64,000 bases of DNA from Arsenophonus sp046530785 (GTDB lineage Bacteria; Pseudomonadota; Gammaproteobacteria; Enterobacterales; Enterobacteriaceae), in the NCBI GenBank assembly GCA_046530785.1, contig JBHEQT010000003.1, forward strand, positions 62,001-126,000, read 5' to 3'. The notes under the pieces were generated by a model, which ran no database searches, was not told the origin of the DNA, and saw only the letters and a program-made list of their open reading frames with translations. Positions within the stretch are counted from its first letter, which is position 1, and each line of letters opens with the position of its first letter. Shown here piece by piece: positions 1-10,902 of the stretch. The position numbers and the translations under genes were made by a program.

Positions 1-119
1 AAGATTAAATAATATTTTAAAATATTTAAAAGATATTGTTTAATAATATCAAATATTTGTTAGATTTTTATCTAACATAAAAGAAAGAATATATAAGTAA
101 AAGTATATTTTTTTATTTA

Positions 120-1310
120 TATATTGACTCCATTCGATATTACGTACTAATAAAACAATCAATAAAAATTATTTAGTTCTATTAAATTTGTTTAGTTGTT
201 TTTCCATATTTATTTAATATAATGCTTAACTTTTACACCTTCGAATACATCTAAAGGTTAACTTAATTTAACAAAATAAGATCTAAAACTAATAAGTATT
301 ACTAGTAATACTTAAAGACATTTATTTTTTAATTGATTAGGAAGTAATAATAGATATTTTTAATAATCCACTATGATCATTAACAATAATTTGAAGAGAT
401 AAATAAGTGAACTCTTCTCCATAAAGAGTTCAAAATAATATCAACTATTTTCTGATACCTCCACGATTAGATAAGGTAATTATTTATTTAAAAATTAATA
501 CTCTGGATCAAAATAATTTATTATTTTTAATAAAAAATAATAATAATAAGAAATTAACCGATAGGAAAGGAGCAATATAGTTAATTAAGTTTTTAATATT
601 TTTTAAAAGTATTAAACTATTATTTTTTATTTTAGTGATTTAATTAATTTAAAATATTTCATTTTCCATGATATTTAAAATATCAACATCTTCTTTTTAC
701 TAGTGATTTGTCTGAATTTTATTCTGTAAAAATTTATTAATTGATTAATACGAATATCATCAATACAAATATCTTTTAAAAGCTCATTTAAAAAATAAAT
801 ATTGTAATTCGTTAATAATAACTTTATATTTTAAATTTATAAGTAGAAAATTATAAATTTAAAATCTAAATGTTTATTATGATTTGATCGAATATTCTTA
901 TTGATAATCTTTTCTTTGTTAAATTAATTTAAAATTTTATGAGGAACTAATGGGTTATTATAAAATAGTTTAAATTTAGCTTAATCTACTTTACTTATCA
1001 AAACGAATAAGATTCTAATATTTTTCTTGATAATTTCAGCTTTCTCCTTCATTTATAATTGATAACCAAAAGAATTATAAAATTACCCATTAGATGTAAT
1101 GTATCGATAATGAAAAATTACTATAAATATGGTAAAAAATCAACTGGAATTGATCTAATAGGAAATTAATATGACCACAGTTTTGGATGTTAAAAACATA
1201 TACAAGATTATCAAAAATTCTCCTATAAATTTCATTGAATAATCTTCCAATTAGTTAGTTCTCTTTTGAGAACTAACTAATTTTTAAATAAAATAAAATT
1301 TTTATAACTA
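120..1310 (-). pseudogene. relA: Decayed 3' half of relA (TGS to ACT domains)
   Basis: Translating the minus strand in shifting frames recovers collinear fragments of RelA residues about 390-740. They include EIYRRIFDNLVYVF (near 1180-1235; E. coli DEVRSQVFDDRVYVF), a GYQL.MKEKAEIIK segment near 1010-1060, ELLKDICIDDIRIN followed by a frameshifted QLINFLQ (near 725-785; E. coli GGDIRLNQMVNFLQ), and TLYGEEFTYLSLQ followed by IVNDHSGLL (near 350-430; E. coli VWGESYSAGYSLVV and ANDRSGLL). Several stops and single-base shifts separate the pieces, so no full-length RelA can be made. The far end near position 120 is estimated from the length of the family. Confidence 0.8.
1249..1282 (+). terminator. 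Perfect 15-bp hairpin just after the truncated relA frame
   Basis: Arms 1249-1263 and 1268-1282 are perfectly complementary around a TTTT loop. On the + strand a T-run follows (1281-1285); on the minus strand, the direction of relA, the tail is not T-rich. It lies about 30 bases beyond the relA stop, inside what used to be relA coding sequence. It could form the 3' end of the shortened relA transcript or serve as a terminator for the opposite strand; the T-tract favours the + direction. Confidence 0.5.
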
Positions 1311-2411
1311 CTATTTTCCAGTTATTACTGCCTCTTCTTTATATTTCCAATGGGCAGCAACACCTAATTCAGCATTCTTATGCATTTGTCGAGTACGGAT
1401 TTGTACTTCAATCGTTTTATCATGAGGTCCTAATACAACAGTATGAATAGATTGATACCCATTCTGTTTAGGGTTAGAAACATAATTATCAAATTCATCA
1501 GGTAAATAACAAAAATTAGTATGCACAATATTTAACGCAACGTAACAGTCTTTTAAACATTCAACTATAATACGAACAGCGCGAATATCAAAAAGTTCAT
1601 CAAAGGATAAGTATTTTTTTTTCATCTTTCGCCAAATACTATATATATTTTTTGGACGTCCATAAATTTCTGCTGTAATGTTTTCTTGTAACATACACTT
1701 CTGTAATGAAGAAATAAAATCATTAATATATTGTTCACGGTAAATACGACGTTCATGAAGTAATTCAGAGATTTTTTTATATTCATCCGGGTTTAAATAA
1801 TGAAAACAAAAATCTTCTAGCTCCCATTTTAATTGTTCAATATTTATACATCTATTTGTAATAGAATATATATTTAAAAATTCTTTTGCTATTAAAACTC
1901 TTTCAGTTTCATAGTATTTTATCATTTTACGTAAATAGGAGATATGTTCTGTTATCTTAATCACCACACAGCGAAAATCTTTCAGTATAGAGAGGAAGAT
2001 GCGGCGAATATTATCTACTTTGGAAAAACTCTTTTTTTCTGATTTTGTAGAATTCAATTGACGAATAGCATTAATCTTCATTGCATCTTTAACCAAAGAG
2101 TGAATTGATTTACCAAACTCAACATTATTAATATTATCAGTAATAATTTTTACATCAATTGAGGGGGATGACATTGCTGAACGCAAACTATCTAGATCTA
2201 TACTTAATATTGATAAAATTTCTCCTATTGCAATTCTACGCAAAAGTAATGATTCACTATTTTCATATTTCTGAACTTTATTGTAGTAGTAATCCAAAAG
2301 TTCAATTAACTTTTTTCCTGAGTTATTATTGGTAAGGTTGAAGCTAGGAATGGATTTATCAATAGAAAATTCCCTCTCAGATATTAAATGAGCATTTTTA
2401 ATTACAACCAT
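1311..2411 (-). CDS. relA: Truncated RelA: (p)ppGpp synthetase N-terminal half
   Basis: The 366-residue product aligns from its first residue to E. coli RelA (744 aa): pseudo-hydrolase region at about 1-190, then the synthetase domain at about 200-360. Synthetase motifs are intact, including RPKNIYSIWRKMKKK, FDELFDIRAVRI, NGYQSIHT and EVQIRTRQMH, the last carrying the catalytic glutamate. The frame ends right after AAHWKYKEE, in the linker that precedes the TGS and regulatory domains. RelA normally makes (p)ppGpp from GTP/GDP and ATP when a stalled ribosome binds its C-terminal half; isolated N-terminal halves of RelA are known to be ribosome-independent. Downstream DNA still aligns to the missing half but is full of stops and shifts. 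The product may be a working, unregulated synthetase or a gene caught early in decay; the intact half next to a ruined half favours residual selection. The ATG start aligns with that of E. coli. Confidence 0.85.
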   Translation of the reverse strand: MVVIKNAHLISEREFSIDKSIPSFNLTNNNSGKKLIELLDYYYNKVQKYENSESLLLRRIAIGEILSILSIDLDSLRSAMSSPSIDVKIITDNINNVEFGKSIHSLVKDAMKINAIRQLNSTKSEKKSFSKVDNIRRIFLSILKDFRCVVIKITEHISYLRKMIKYYETERVLIAKEFLNIYSITNRCINIEQLKWELEDFCFHYLNPDEYKKISELLHERRIYREQYINDFISSLQKCMLQENITAEIYGRPKNIYSIWRKMKKKYLSFDELFDIRAVRIIVECLKDCYVALNIVHTNFCYLPDEFDNYVSNPKQNGYQSIHTVVLGPHDKTIEVQIRTRQMHKNAELGVAAHWKYKEEAVITGK

Positions 2412-2449
2412 ATCGTTCCTTGCTTATTCATTTAAATCACAATAAAAAT

Positions 2450-3760
2450 ATCATAACTCTAGATAACCTAATATTCAGAATGTATCTAAATACAACCCAA
2501 TGACATAAATAAGTTGATAATTGGCTATAAATAAATCTTAGTATCTTTCACTAATACACTTTTATTAGAGGAGTATAAATAAATTATTTGGGTTTATATT
2601 TTATAATATGCACTATTACCGTTTATACCATCGGATTATGAAGAATTTAATAAAATTTTTCTAAAATTTATTTTTATCTGAAGTTGAAAAATTGTATCAA
2701 GTTCAATATGGTTTTAATAAAAATTAAAGATTTTTAATCTTAACAAATTTAAACTAGTATTATGTCGTCTTAATGAGATTAGTTTAGAATCTTTACGACC
2801 ATAAAAAAGAATAAATATGATTTGTGGTACAATGAATAAAGTAAAAACTATCCATACTATAAAATAGTTCTATGATATTATCTTTCAACTTAAACTTTAA
2901 TTAACAAGACAGTTTGAATAACTATTTTCTTAGATTTATTAATCTAATTAAGTAAAATTATTTTATAAAAATGAAAATTCATATTTATAATGGAATTATA
3001 ATCTATAAATGATCTGAAATAACATTGACACTATTATTTTATTAACAAGTTCAATATCTCATAAATGTTCAATTAATATTAATTAATTTAAATAACTAAA
3101 ACAAAGGAACCAATAATTTTCTAGTTTTATATATAATATAAAAGATATTTTATAATTCTATTAACACATTTAATTAGTTATGATGAAGAAATCGTTTTTG
3201 TAAAAAGATACTTTTTCATAAATAATGATAAAACTAAATCGCTATTTATAAGATAACCGATCGTATTTACTCTACCTATAAATAATTTTATAATGATTTT
3301 ATTCTCCCACCCCCTCTATAAAGTCTTATATTGAAAAAAGAAATTATATGTTATTGTTTTAGAATTACCATTGATCTTAAAATTTTTACAAAAAGAAAGA
3401 GTTTTATTAAAGATTATTATTCAATAGTTTACTAAGGTTTCTTCCGATTTTTACTCTTCAGTAAGTTACGTTTATATATTTTTGTCTGAAATTAAATCCA
3501 TAACAAAATTATTATTTTTGATAAGAAAAACATTCTTAATTTGATTTTAATCTTAAGATTTTCAAAAATTTTTTTAAAATTATTGAGATTAATTTTAGGA
3601 TGATTTATAAAATCAATTATATAATATTATTAAAGGTATAAATTTTTTATTCTTTTAATAAAAACTATAAACTTATTTATTATTAACAAATTATATTATC
3701 CTTTAAACAAATTTATGAAAATTATTTAGTAATAAATACTAATTTATAGTAATTAAAAAA
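2450..3760 (-). pseudogene. rlmD: Remnant of rlmD (23S rRNA m5U1939 methyltransferase)
   Basis: In enterobacteria rlmD lies immediately upstream of relA on the same strand. At the expected C-terminal position the minus strand reads YSSNKSVLVKDTKIYL (about 2529-2577), matching YVSCNPATLARDSEALLKAGY of E. coli RlmD, followed by ANYQLIYVIGLYLDTF and GYLES (about 2455-2525), matching GYTIARLAMLDMFPHTGHLES. Stops and a frameshift interrupt the match. The upstream limit is set from the family length of about 433 residues and was not confirmed by matching fragments. Confidence 0.65.
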
Positions 3761-6700
3761 TAAAATAATGGAATATAAATTCTCAAAAGTTAAATAAAAT
3801 ATTATTGTGTTATTAACATAATAACATTTATTACTATCTCAAATCTTCAATATTTATTAAAAATAAATTCTTCTTTAAAAGAATTTGTTAAAAATTTAAC
3901 ACTTAGTAAACTTTAAATATCTATTGAATTAATAAATTCAAATCTAAAAGATTATTTAAATTTTTTATAATATATATGTATTTTAAGAAATTTTTTTAGT
4001 TATTTTAATTTAGTAAATTAATTTTTTGAATTTTATTCTCTATATTTTTTATATTTCTAGTAACGATTACTATCTATAATAATAAAACTCACGTAATTTA
4101 TATAAAAGATTTTTGGATAAAAACATTTTAAAACTTCTTTTCTATTTTATCTAATTATAATGGGATACAAATCCTTTCAATAACTTTCGCTAGTAAGTCA
4201 AATAATATTTAGTTGATAATTTATGAATAAAGTAGTTTTCGATGAAATATTTTTGTAATATTTATCTTCATAAGTATGAAGAATACTTATTTTTGTAAGT
4301 AATTATTAATAAATAATCTATAAAATTTATTAATATACTAATTATTAAATAAATTTCTAATTTAAATCATTTAAGTTCAAGAGATGATTATTATAGATTT
4401 ATAGGAAATATTTTTTAATACCTTCAATAAATTATTGTTTATTTCTCTTTTCTTTAATAAAAGAATTGAAATCTTTTTCATGAAATTTTATTAAATATTT
4501 AATAAAATTTTTAAGAATCATAGAATGTTAATTTACTAATAATATTAAACTTTGAAATACATAAAAATTGATTTTACCATCCCCAATTTTATTGGGATTG
4601 TATTTTATGCAATTTTTATAGTATTTTAAATTTCTTTAAAAGAAAGTGATTTGGATTTTTATAAAGTAGTGCAGATCTAATCTGATTAACTAGAATATTT
4701 ATATCTTAAAATAAATGAGCTATATGTACTAAGCCAATTCATCTGAAACTAGAACAGTTTTATAATCCATAACGAATTTGCAAAGATGTATAATAATGAT
4801 TCAGAAAATTTTCTTTATATTATTATCGATATTTTTCAAATTTTCTCTTAATATTTTCACTAACCATATTCTTTAATGATTTATAACCACTAGAATAATT
4901 TTCCATTTTTGATGACTTCATTTTCTTGAATGAGAAAGAGGAAAATATAGATCTAGTTTTTATAGGATATCTAAATTTCTTGAGAGAAAAAATAATTTAT
5001 TTTCTTTAAATTAATTCCTTTGATACTACTATTTCAATTCTAGATAAAGTATTTTACTTCCTCATTCCTTATGAAGATATGCAGAAAAACTAATTAAATT
5101 GATAAAAGAGTATTATTTCATATAGGAAAGATCGTAAATTATTATCAAAATATCTCAACCTTTATTTTTTAAACGAGATGATTAAATTTATATCAATTTT
5201 TCTAAAATTTTCTGGTATACTATACCGATTCCAGTTGATTAAAAATATTTCATTTTCGAAAAATAATTTTCTCTATCTTTAATATCTAAAAATAAAAAGC
5301 ATAAATTTGATTAGAAGATCAACGATCATATCCCCAGATGAATTTAAAAGATATCGAAAATAAATTCGTTCTATTAAGTAAGTTAATATATTGAAAACTG
5401 AATCTTTTTTTCTTAAGTTTCCTTATGAAGAAAACTTTTATGTAGAAAAACTAAACTAGTTCATTAGTATTTAGTTTTATTTTTATAAAGATCACAGATC
5501 TTAAGATCAATAGTGGAGAGGGTATATTCTAATCTCTTTTAGTATAAAAATTTATTCATTTAATACTTAGTTCCGATACACGAATGAATTATCAGATAAC
5601 TATTTTGGTTAAATCAGAAATGAAACTTCAATTCAATTGGATTACAATATGAAATATTTTTTAAATACTCAAAAAGAAACTTTTACCGCTACTAAGCTAT
5701 ATTTAACATATTTTTATTAAGATTTTTTCAAAATTAAATTTTCACATAAATAAAATTTAATAAACATAAAATATAAAAAACGAACGAACCTGAATGTTTA
5801 ATTATTTATTATTCGTCTTATCTTTGATTTTATCACTAATATAAATAAAAAATGTTTAAAAATGAAATTTCTTCAGGAAGACCTAAATGATGAACTATGA
5901 AGGTTAATTTATTAATTAATTCAGGAAAAATATTGCTTAATTGTATAATTTATAATTGAAAATTATACTCTATCTTGCTTTTAAAAGGAATTAAATAATT
6001 AAAGAGATATATAGATACCTTTAAAATGAATATATTAAACATATAGAAGATATTAATTTTTTAAAGAAATCATAGAGATATAATTAATTCATAAATAATT
6101 TAATTATCTGTATTCTTTAATTAAATTTATATGAATTTAACTTCCCTTATCTACTATAAAAAATGAACACAGTACCAAGAAATAAAAAAGTAAATAGAAA
6201 ATTTAATTCTCTTGTCAAATAATGCATCCAATAAAGTTATAATTATTTTTAATAATAATCGAAAGGTCATTTCTTTCAATTAAAAATATTAATAACAATT
6301 AATTTTATGGTAAAATTAATAGTTTTATTTATAAAAGAAACATATATACACAGTCAATTAAAAATATTATTTAGTTTATTTGCACTAAAAATATAACTAA
6401 GAAAATGAATTTTCTAGAAAATGAATAATATTAAACAATTTTTGATATGAAATAAAAGATGATGAATCATCTTGTTGATATTACTGAAGATGAAAGATCG
6501 AGTTATTTTTAAACTAATTAAAAATTTTAAAAATTATTTAAAATACTCTCTCTTTAAAAGAGATTTTTATTAATATGGGATTAATGATAAAATCTCTTGT
6601 GTATATTATCTACCGTCGTATTACAATGAGAAAAATGGATTGGAAAACGATAAACTTCGTAAGTTTCTCTAATAGATTATCCTGATATCTAAAAATCAGG

Positions 6701-6896
6701 TTATAGGAAAATTCTCTTGCATTTTAATAATATTTATTAATAATAATAATATTATATAGTTGCTATTTCATTCCTTTACCAGGGAAATTTATTTAAATAT
6801 CTTAGAAAAATAGAGAAGACTAAATATATCTTAGATATTTATTCTAATAAATTTCATTCTTGGAATTATTTTCGGAGATAGCTAATAAATTTCTAT

Positions 6897-7073
6897 TTAG
6901 TTTTCTTTTAGAAATACTCCTAAACCAAGCAGTTCCATATATCTTGCACCCATGATAAAGAGATCTCCGTTTTTAACCAAAAGGATACATAAAGTTTTAT
7001 AAATATCATCTCCTCCCCCTCTTTCTAGATAGGTTTTTAGCAAAAGTATCTTTGATTTCTTATATATATAAAA
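6897..7073 (-). pseudogene. Unidentified 58-codon coding remnant
   Basis: A minus-strand frame runs 58 codons without a stop through a patch that is clearly richer in G and C than its surroundings. It contains the segments LKTYLERGGGDDIYKTLC, LVKNGDLFIMGARYMELLG and GVFLKEN before a TAA. Its composition looks like real protein rather than AT-rich noise, but there is no convincing start codon at the beginning, and I do not recognise the family. It is probably the surviving end of a larger gene. Confidence 0.4.
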
Positions 7074-8174
7074 CTATTATTCTGAATAATAATCCTTAAA
7101 AAGGAAATTGAATGGGATTCCGTAGCATTAATTATTTTATAACTTATCGTTCAAAATAGAGCTTTCTCTATATCATTTTTAAAAAAAATCGTCTCTTTAA
7201 TTTTAAAATATTTCCAAGTGTTCTTTTTAAAAACTCCAACAAAGATGATTCAAAAACATCTTTCTTATTACATCATTAAAACTAGAGAAATACAGCAAGA
7301 AAGAGATATAATCTTACTTTTTTATAATCTAGAAGAGAAAAAGAAAAATATTATTTCATAATATGATTGACGAAAATATCTTATAATTTAATATTATTAT
7401 TAATAAAATAATGAATTTTTATTAAAAAATTAAAATTTTTATAGATTTTATCTAGTTGATATATCAAGTTACTAATTTCTTCTGATATTTATCTTTAAAT
7501 TAATAAAGATCTTTATAAGATTATTAATAAATAAAAACTTATAGTTTTTATTTAATTATATAAGATATCAATTTGATATTGATCTTTAGAGTTTATTTTA
7601 ATGAATATAAATTCATCGTAAAATAAAAAAATCTGCTTTAATGGTGACTTTACTTAAAATACCAAAAAGCGAGAATTGGTAGATAATATTAATAATTAAA
7701 CAAATTATTTAGATTAAACTTTTAAAAATAAAAGGTATTATAGTAACTATAATTTTCTAGTAATTTTTTTCAATTTTATTTGATTATGATACTTAAAATA
7801 AAATGGATCCATTTTTCACTTTTAATGAAATACGTTTAGACGTTTCCAAATAATATTTTTTAAAAATATTTTTATTTTCTTCTAAGTTCTTTTATTACGA
7901 TAAAATCAATAATGTGGAAATTCAACCTATTTTTCAATGGAAAGATTTTTAACTCCTCTTTTGAATAAAAATATTAATTTCTATATTTTTAATAAATTTA
8001 AAATTAAATAAAATTAATCTTTACATTTTCCAGATAAAAAATTCTCAATTAATAATCAAAAATTAATTTTTTATTTTCATGCATTATAATAATTATAGTA
8101 TGATAATATTTATTATTAATTAATAATAAATATGACGAAATCAAAGCTTCGATAATAACTGAAATGCAATATGA

Positions 8175-8363
8175 ACTGGAGATTCATTATTATATAAGAA
8201 AAATCTATATCAGTCTTTATTTAGACGTAATAACTGTGAATTCTATTATGGAAAATTTAATAATTTTTATATTCTGCCTGTATTGGATTTAAAATATCAG
8301 GAATTGATAAAAATTTTAGTAAAAGAAGGAATAACAATTATTAATGAAATCTTTTACGCTTAA
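8175..8363 (+). pseudogene. Unidentified 62-codon coding remnant
   Basis: A + strand frame of 62 sense codons ends at TAA 8361-8363 and is closed upstream by TGA at 8172-8174. It reads as plausible protein, with segments YQSLFRRNNCEFYYGKFNN, FYILPVLDLKYQELIKIL and VKEGITIINEIFYA. There is no good start codon. The segment looks like the C-terminal end of a gene whose upstream part has decayed. I could not assign it to a family; of the E. coli neighbours of erpA that would lie on this strand, none matched. Confidence 0.4.
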
Positions 8364-8699
8364 ATTTATTGTTAGTACTTTTGTCCACTTTATTTTTAAA
8401 AAATTAGTGTCTTCTTTTAAAATTAGCGATATTTCAGTTAGTTTCAAATAAATTTGTCTCTTATTATAATGTCAATATCACTGTCTTTTATTACTAAACC
8501 ACTTTAAAATAGCATAATTTTTTACTCTATTTAATTTGCATAAAGATTAATAAAATTGGTTTTAAATCTATTTAAAACTTGATTTACATGATGTTTTCGG
8601 TCTAATTTATTAGAGGTAACAAATTTTTTAATTTAAAATTATTAAAAAATAACGTATATACCTTTAATATTTCAATTTTTTTTATTGGAATAAAAGAGT

Positions 8700-8733
8700 T
8701 ACTAAATTAATGATATATATCATTAATTTAGTA
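8700..8733. repeat. Perfect 34-bp palindrome
   Basis: Positions 8700-8716 are the exact reverse complement of 8717-8733 (17 bp per arm, no spacer). A second, 14-bp palindrome containing GTACGTAC follows at 8746-8759. Both lie about 200 bases beyond the 3' end of erpA, which is transcribed toward them, so together they could end its transcript. There is no clean T-tract directly after either arm. A cruciform or protein-binding site is an alternative. Confidence 0.5.
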
Positions 8734-8944
8734 TTTCATCCTTTTATTGTACGTACAATTTTTGATGTCAGTAATAAGATTTTATCTATTTTAATAAATT
8801 TTTCCTCTCCTAAAAACAACCCATCAAAAATCAACTTTAATATTAGAAAAATTCTGATAAAGTTACATAACTAAATCAAAATCATAAATGATCTATCCAA
8901 GGAATTTTATGAGCTAAATGGAATCGATTACTAATAATAATCAA

Positions 8945-9289
8945 TTAAATACTAAATGAAGAACCACAACCACAAGTTGTTTTTGCATTTGGATTAATTA
9001 CGATAAATCGAGATCCTTCTAATCCTTCAATATAATCAATATAACCACCAACTAGATATTCTAAACTCATAGGATCAAGGATTAGTTCTACACCTTTTTT
9101 TTTAATTGTTAAATCTCCATCATTGATTTTATCATCAAAGGTAAAACCATATTGAAAACCATTACAACCTCCACCAGTAATATAAATACGAAAACGCAAA
9201 TTTGGATTTTCTTCATCTGCGATTAACATTTTAATTTTATTTGCTGCAACATCAGTAAACTGTACAGGAAGTTCAATATCATTACTCAT
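8945..9289 (-). CDS. erpA: ErpA, A-type iron-sulfur cluster carrier
   Basis: The 114-residue protein has exactly the length of E. coli ErpA. The cluster-binding cysteines are Cys42 in GGGCNGFQYGF and Cys106/Cys108 in TTCGCGSSFSI near the C terminus. ErpA is a cytoplasmic carrier that passes Fe-S clusters from the assembly scaffold to targets such as the isoprenoid enzymes IspG and IspH. It is divergent from hemL, with 217 bases between the starts; E. coli has clcA between them, which is absent here. Together with sufA and sufB at the window end it shows that Fe-S biogenesis is retained. SufA is the nearest paralogue, but its N-terminal and cysteine contexts differ. Confidence 0.95.
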   Translation of the reverse strand: MSNDIELPVQFTDVAANKIKMLIADEENPNLRFRIYITGGGCNGFQYGFTFDDKINDGDLTIKKKGVELILDPMSLEYLVGGYIDYIEGLEGSRFIVINPNAKTTCGCGSSFSI

Positions 9290-9506
9290 TTTAACTCCAG
9301 ACTGAGATATATGTTAAATAATTTATAAAAGAATTAATCTTTTCAGGGAATAAAATATTTATTATCTAACATTCAGTTAATTGATTCAAGAATGAGTTTA
9401 AATTAACTGATTTTAAAATTTTTACTAAATTTACTATTTTCTTTTTTTAAAATAGTTTAAGATTAAGAATAAATTTTCACTGAATAAATGAGATTGGAGA
9501 TATTTA

Positions 9507-10790
9507 ATGAGTCAATCTAAAGAACTTTATCTAAAAGCTAAAAAATTTATTCCTGGCGGTGTTAATTCACCAGTTCGGTCGTTTAATGCTGTTGGCGGAT
9601 ATCCATTATTTATTCAGAGAGCTAATGGTGCTTATATTTATGATGTTGATGGTAAAGCTTATATCGATTACGTCGGTTCTTGGGGGACGATGATTTTAGG
9701 TCATAGACATCCTTCAATTCAGAAAGCGGTTATTCAAGCAGCAAAAAATGGTATTAGTTTTGGTGCTCCTACTCCTAGTGAAATAGAAATGGCAGAACTT
9801 ATTAGCCAACTTATCCCATCTATTGAAATGGTTCGTATGGTAAATTCAGGTACAGAAGCCACAATAAGTGCGATACGTCTTTCACGAGGTTATACGAATC
9901 GTAAGAAAATTATAAAATTTGAAGGATGTTATCATGGACATACTGATTGCTTATTAGTTAAATCTGGTTCAGGTGGTTTAACTATCGGTCAACCTGATTC
10001 TCTTGGTCTATCTGATGATGTTATTAAACATACTCTTATCTGTAAATTTAATAATTTAGATTCAGTACGACGAACTTTTGAACAATATCCTCAAGAAATT
10101 GCTTGTATTATTGTTGAGCCAGTAGCAGGAAATATGAATTGTATTTTACCTAAAACTGAATTTCTTCCCGGACTTCGTACATTATGCGATCAATTTGGAG
10201 CACTATTGATTATCGATGAAGTGATAACAGGTTTTCGAGTCTCCTTGGGTGGTGCGCAAGAATATTATCAAGTAAAACCTGATTTAACCTGCTTAGGAAA
10301 AATTATCGGTGGGGGTATACCTGTTGGTGCATTCGGTGGACGCTCTGAAATTATGGAAAAACTTGCACCGATAGGGCCAATTTATCAAGCTGGAACATTA
10401 TCAGGGAATCCATTAGCTATGAAAGCAGGATTATCCTGTTTAACTGAAATTGCTAAACCAAAAATTCATAAACACTTAACAGAATTGACAATACAGCTTG
10501 TTAATGGATTAAAAGAAATAGCCAAAAAATCATCAATCCCATTGATTATTAATCATATATGTGGTATGTTTGGTATATTTTTTACAGAAGCATCACAAGT
10601 TAACTGTTATCAAGATATCATGCAATGTGATATTAAAAAATTTAATCAATTCTTCCATTTGATGTTAAACGAAGGAGTTTATTTAGCACCATCAGCATTT
10701 GAGGCGGGTTTCATGTCTATTGCGCATAGTTATGAAGATATTAATCGCACAATTAATGCCGCAGAAAATGCTTTTAAAAAAATGAATTAA
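9507..10790 (+). CDS. hemL: Glutamate-1-semialdehyde 2,1-aminomutase
   Basis: The 427-residue protein is full length (E. coli 426). HemL is a PLP enzyme that converts glutamate-1-semialdehyde into 5-aminolevulinate, the committed precursor of heme and siroheme, in the cytoplasm. The PLP lysine is Lys265 in CLGKIIGGGIPVGAFGG, the cofactor aspartate lies in LIIDEVITGFR (about 234-244), and the substrate region NSGTEATISAIRLSRG is intact. The ATG is preceded by a GGAGA ribosome site. In E. coli the fhu genes lie between hemL and mrcB; here only about 110 bases separate hemL from the convergent mrcB. Confidence 0.97.
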   Translation: MSQSKELYLKAKKFIPGGVNSPVRSFNAVGGYPLFIQRANGAYIYDVDGKAYIDYVGSWGTMILGHRHPSIQKAVIQAAKNGISFGAPTPSEIEMAELISQLIPSIEMVRMVNSGTEATISAIRLSRGYTNRKKIIKFEGCYHGHTDCLLVKSGSGGLTIGQPDSLGLSDDVIKHTLICKFNNLDSVRRTFEQYPQEIACIIVEPVAGNMNCILPKTEFLPGLRTLCDQFGALLIIDEVITGFRVSLGGAQEYYQVKPDLTCLGKIIGGGIPVGAFGGRSEIMEKLAPIGPIYQAGTLSGNPLAMKAGLSCLTEIAKPKIHKHLTELTIQLVNGLKEIAKKSSIPLIINHICGMFGIFFTEASQVNCYQDIMQCDIKKFNQFFHLMLNEGVYLAPSAFEAGFMSIAHSYEDINRTINAAENAFKKMN

Positions 10791-10902
10791 TCATTTTAAA
10801 ATTACAAAAACAGAATTTTTTTTTAAAAATAATATAACTTTATAGATTTTTATTATTGTTCAAATATTTTTAGATCAAAACTATCGAATTATTACTTATT
10901 AT

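Larger units (their letters stand above)
3760..8944. other. Eroded non-coding DNA, 5.2 kb
   Basis: No intact gene was found. The E. coli order predicts barA beyond rlmD, but I could not match BarA in three-frame reading. Two stretches stand out and are listed separately: a stop-free minus-strand frame at 6897-7073 and a stop-free + frame at 8175-8363. A long palindrome lies at 8700-8733. The rest is AT-rich sequence without recognisable motifs. Confidence 0.6.
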
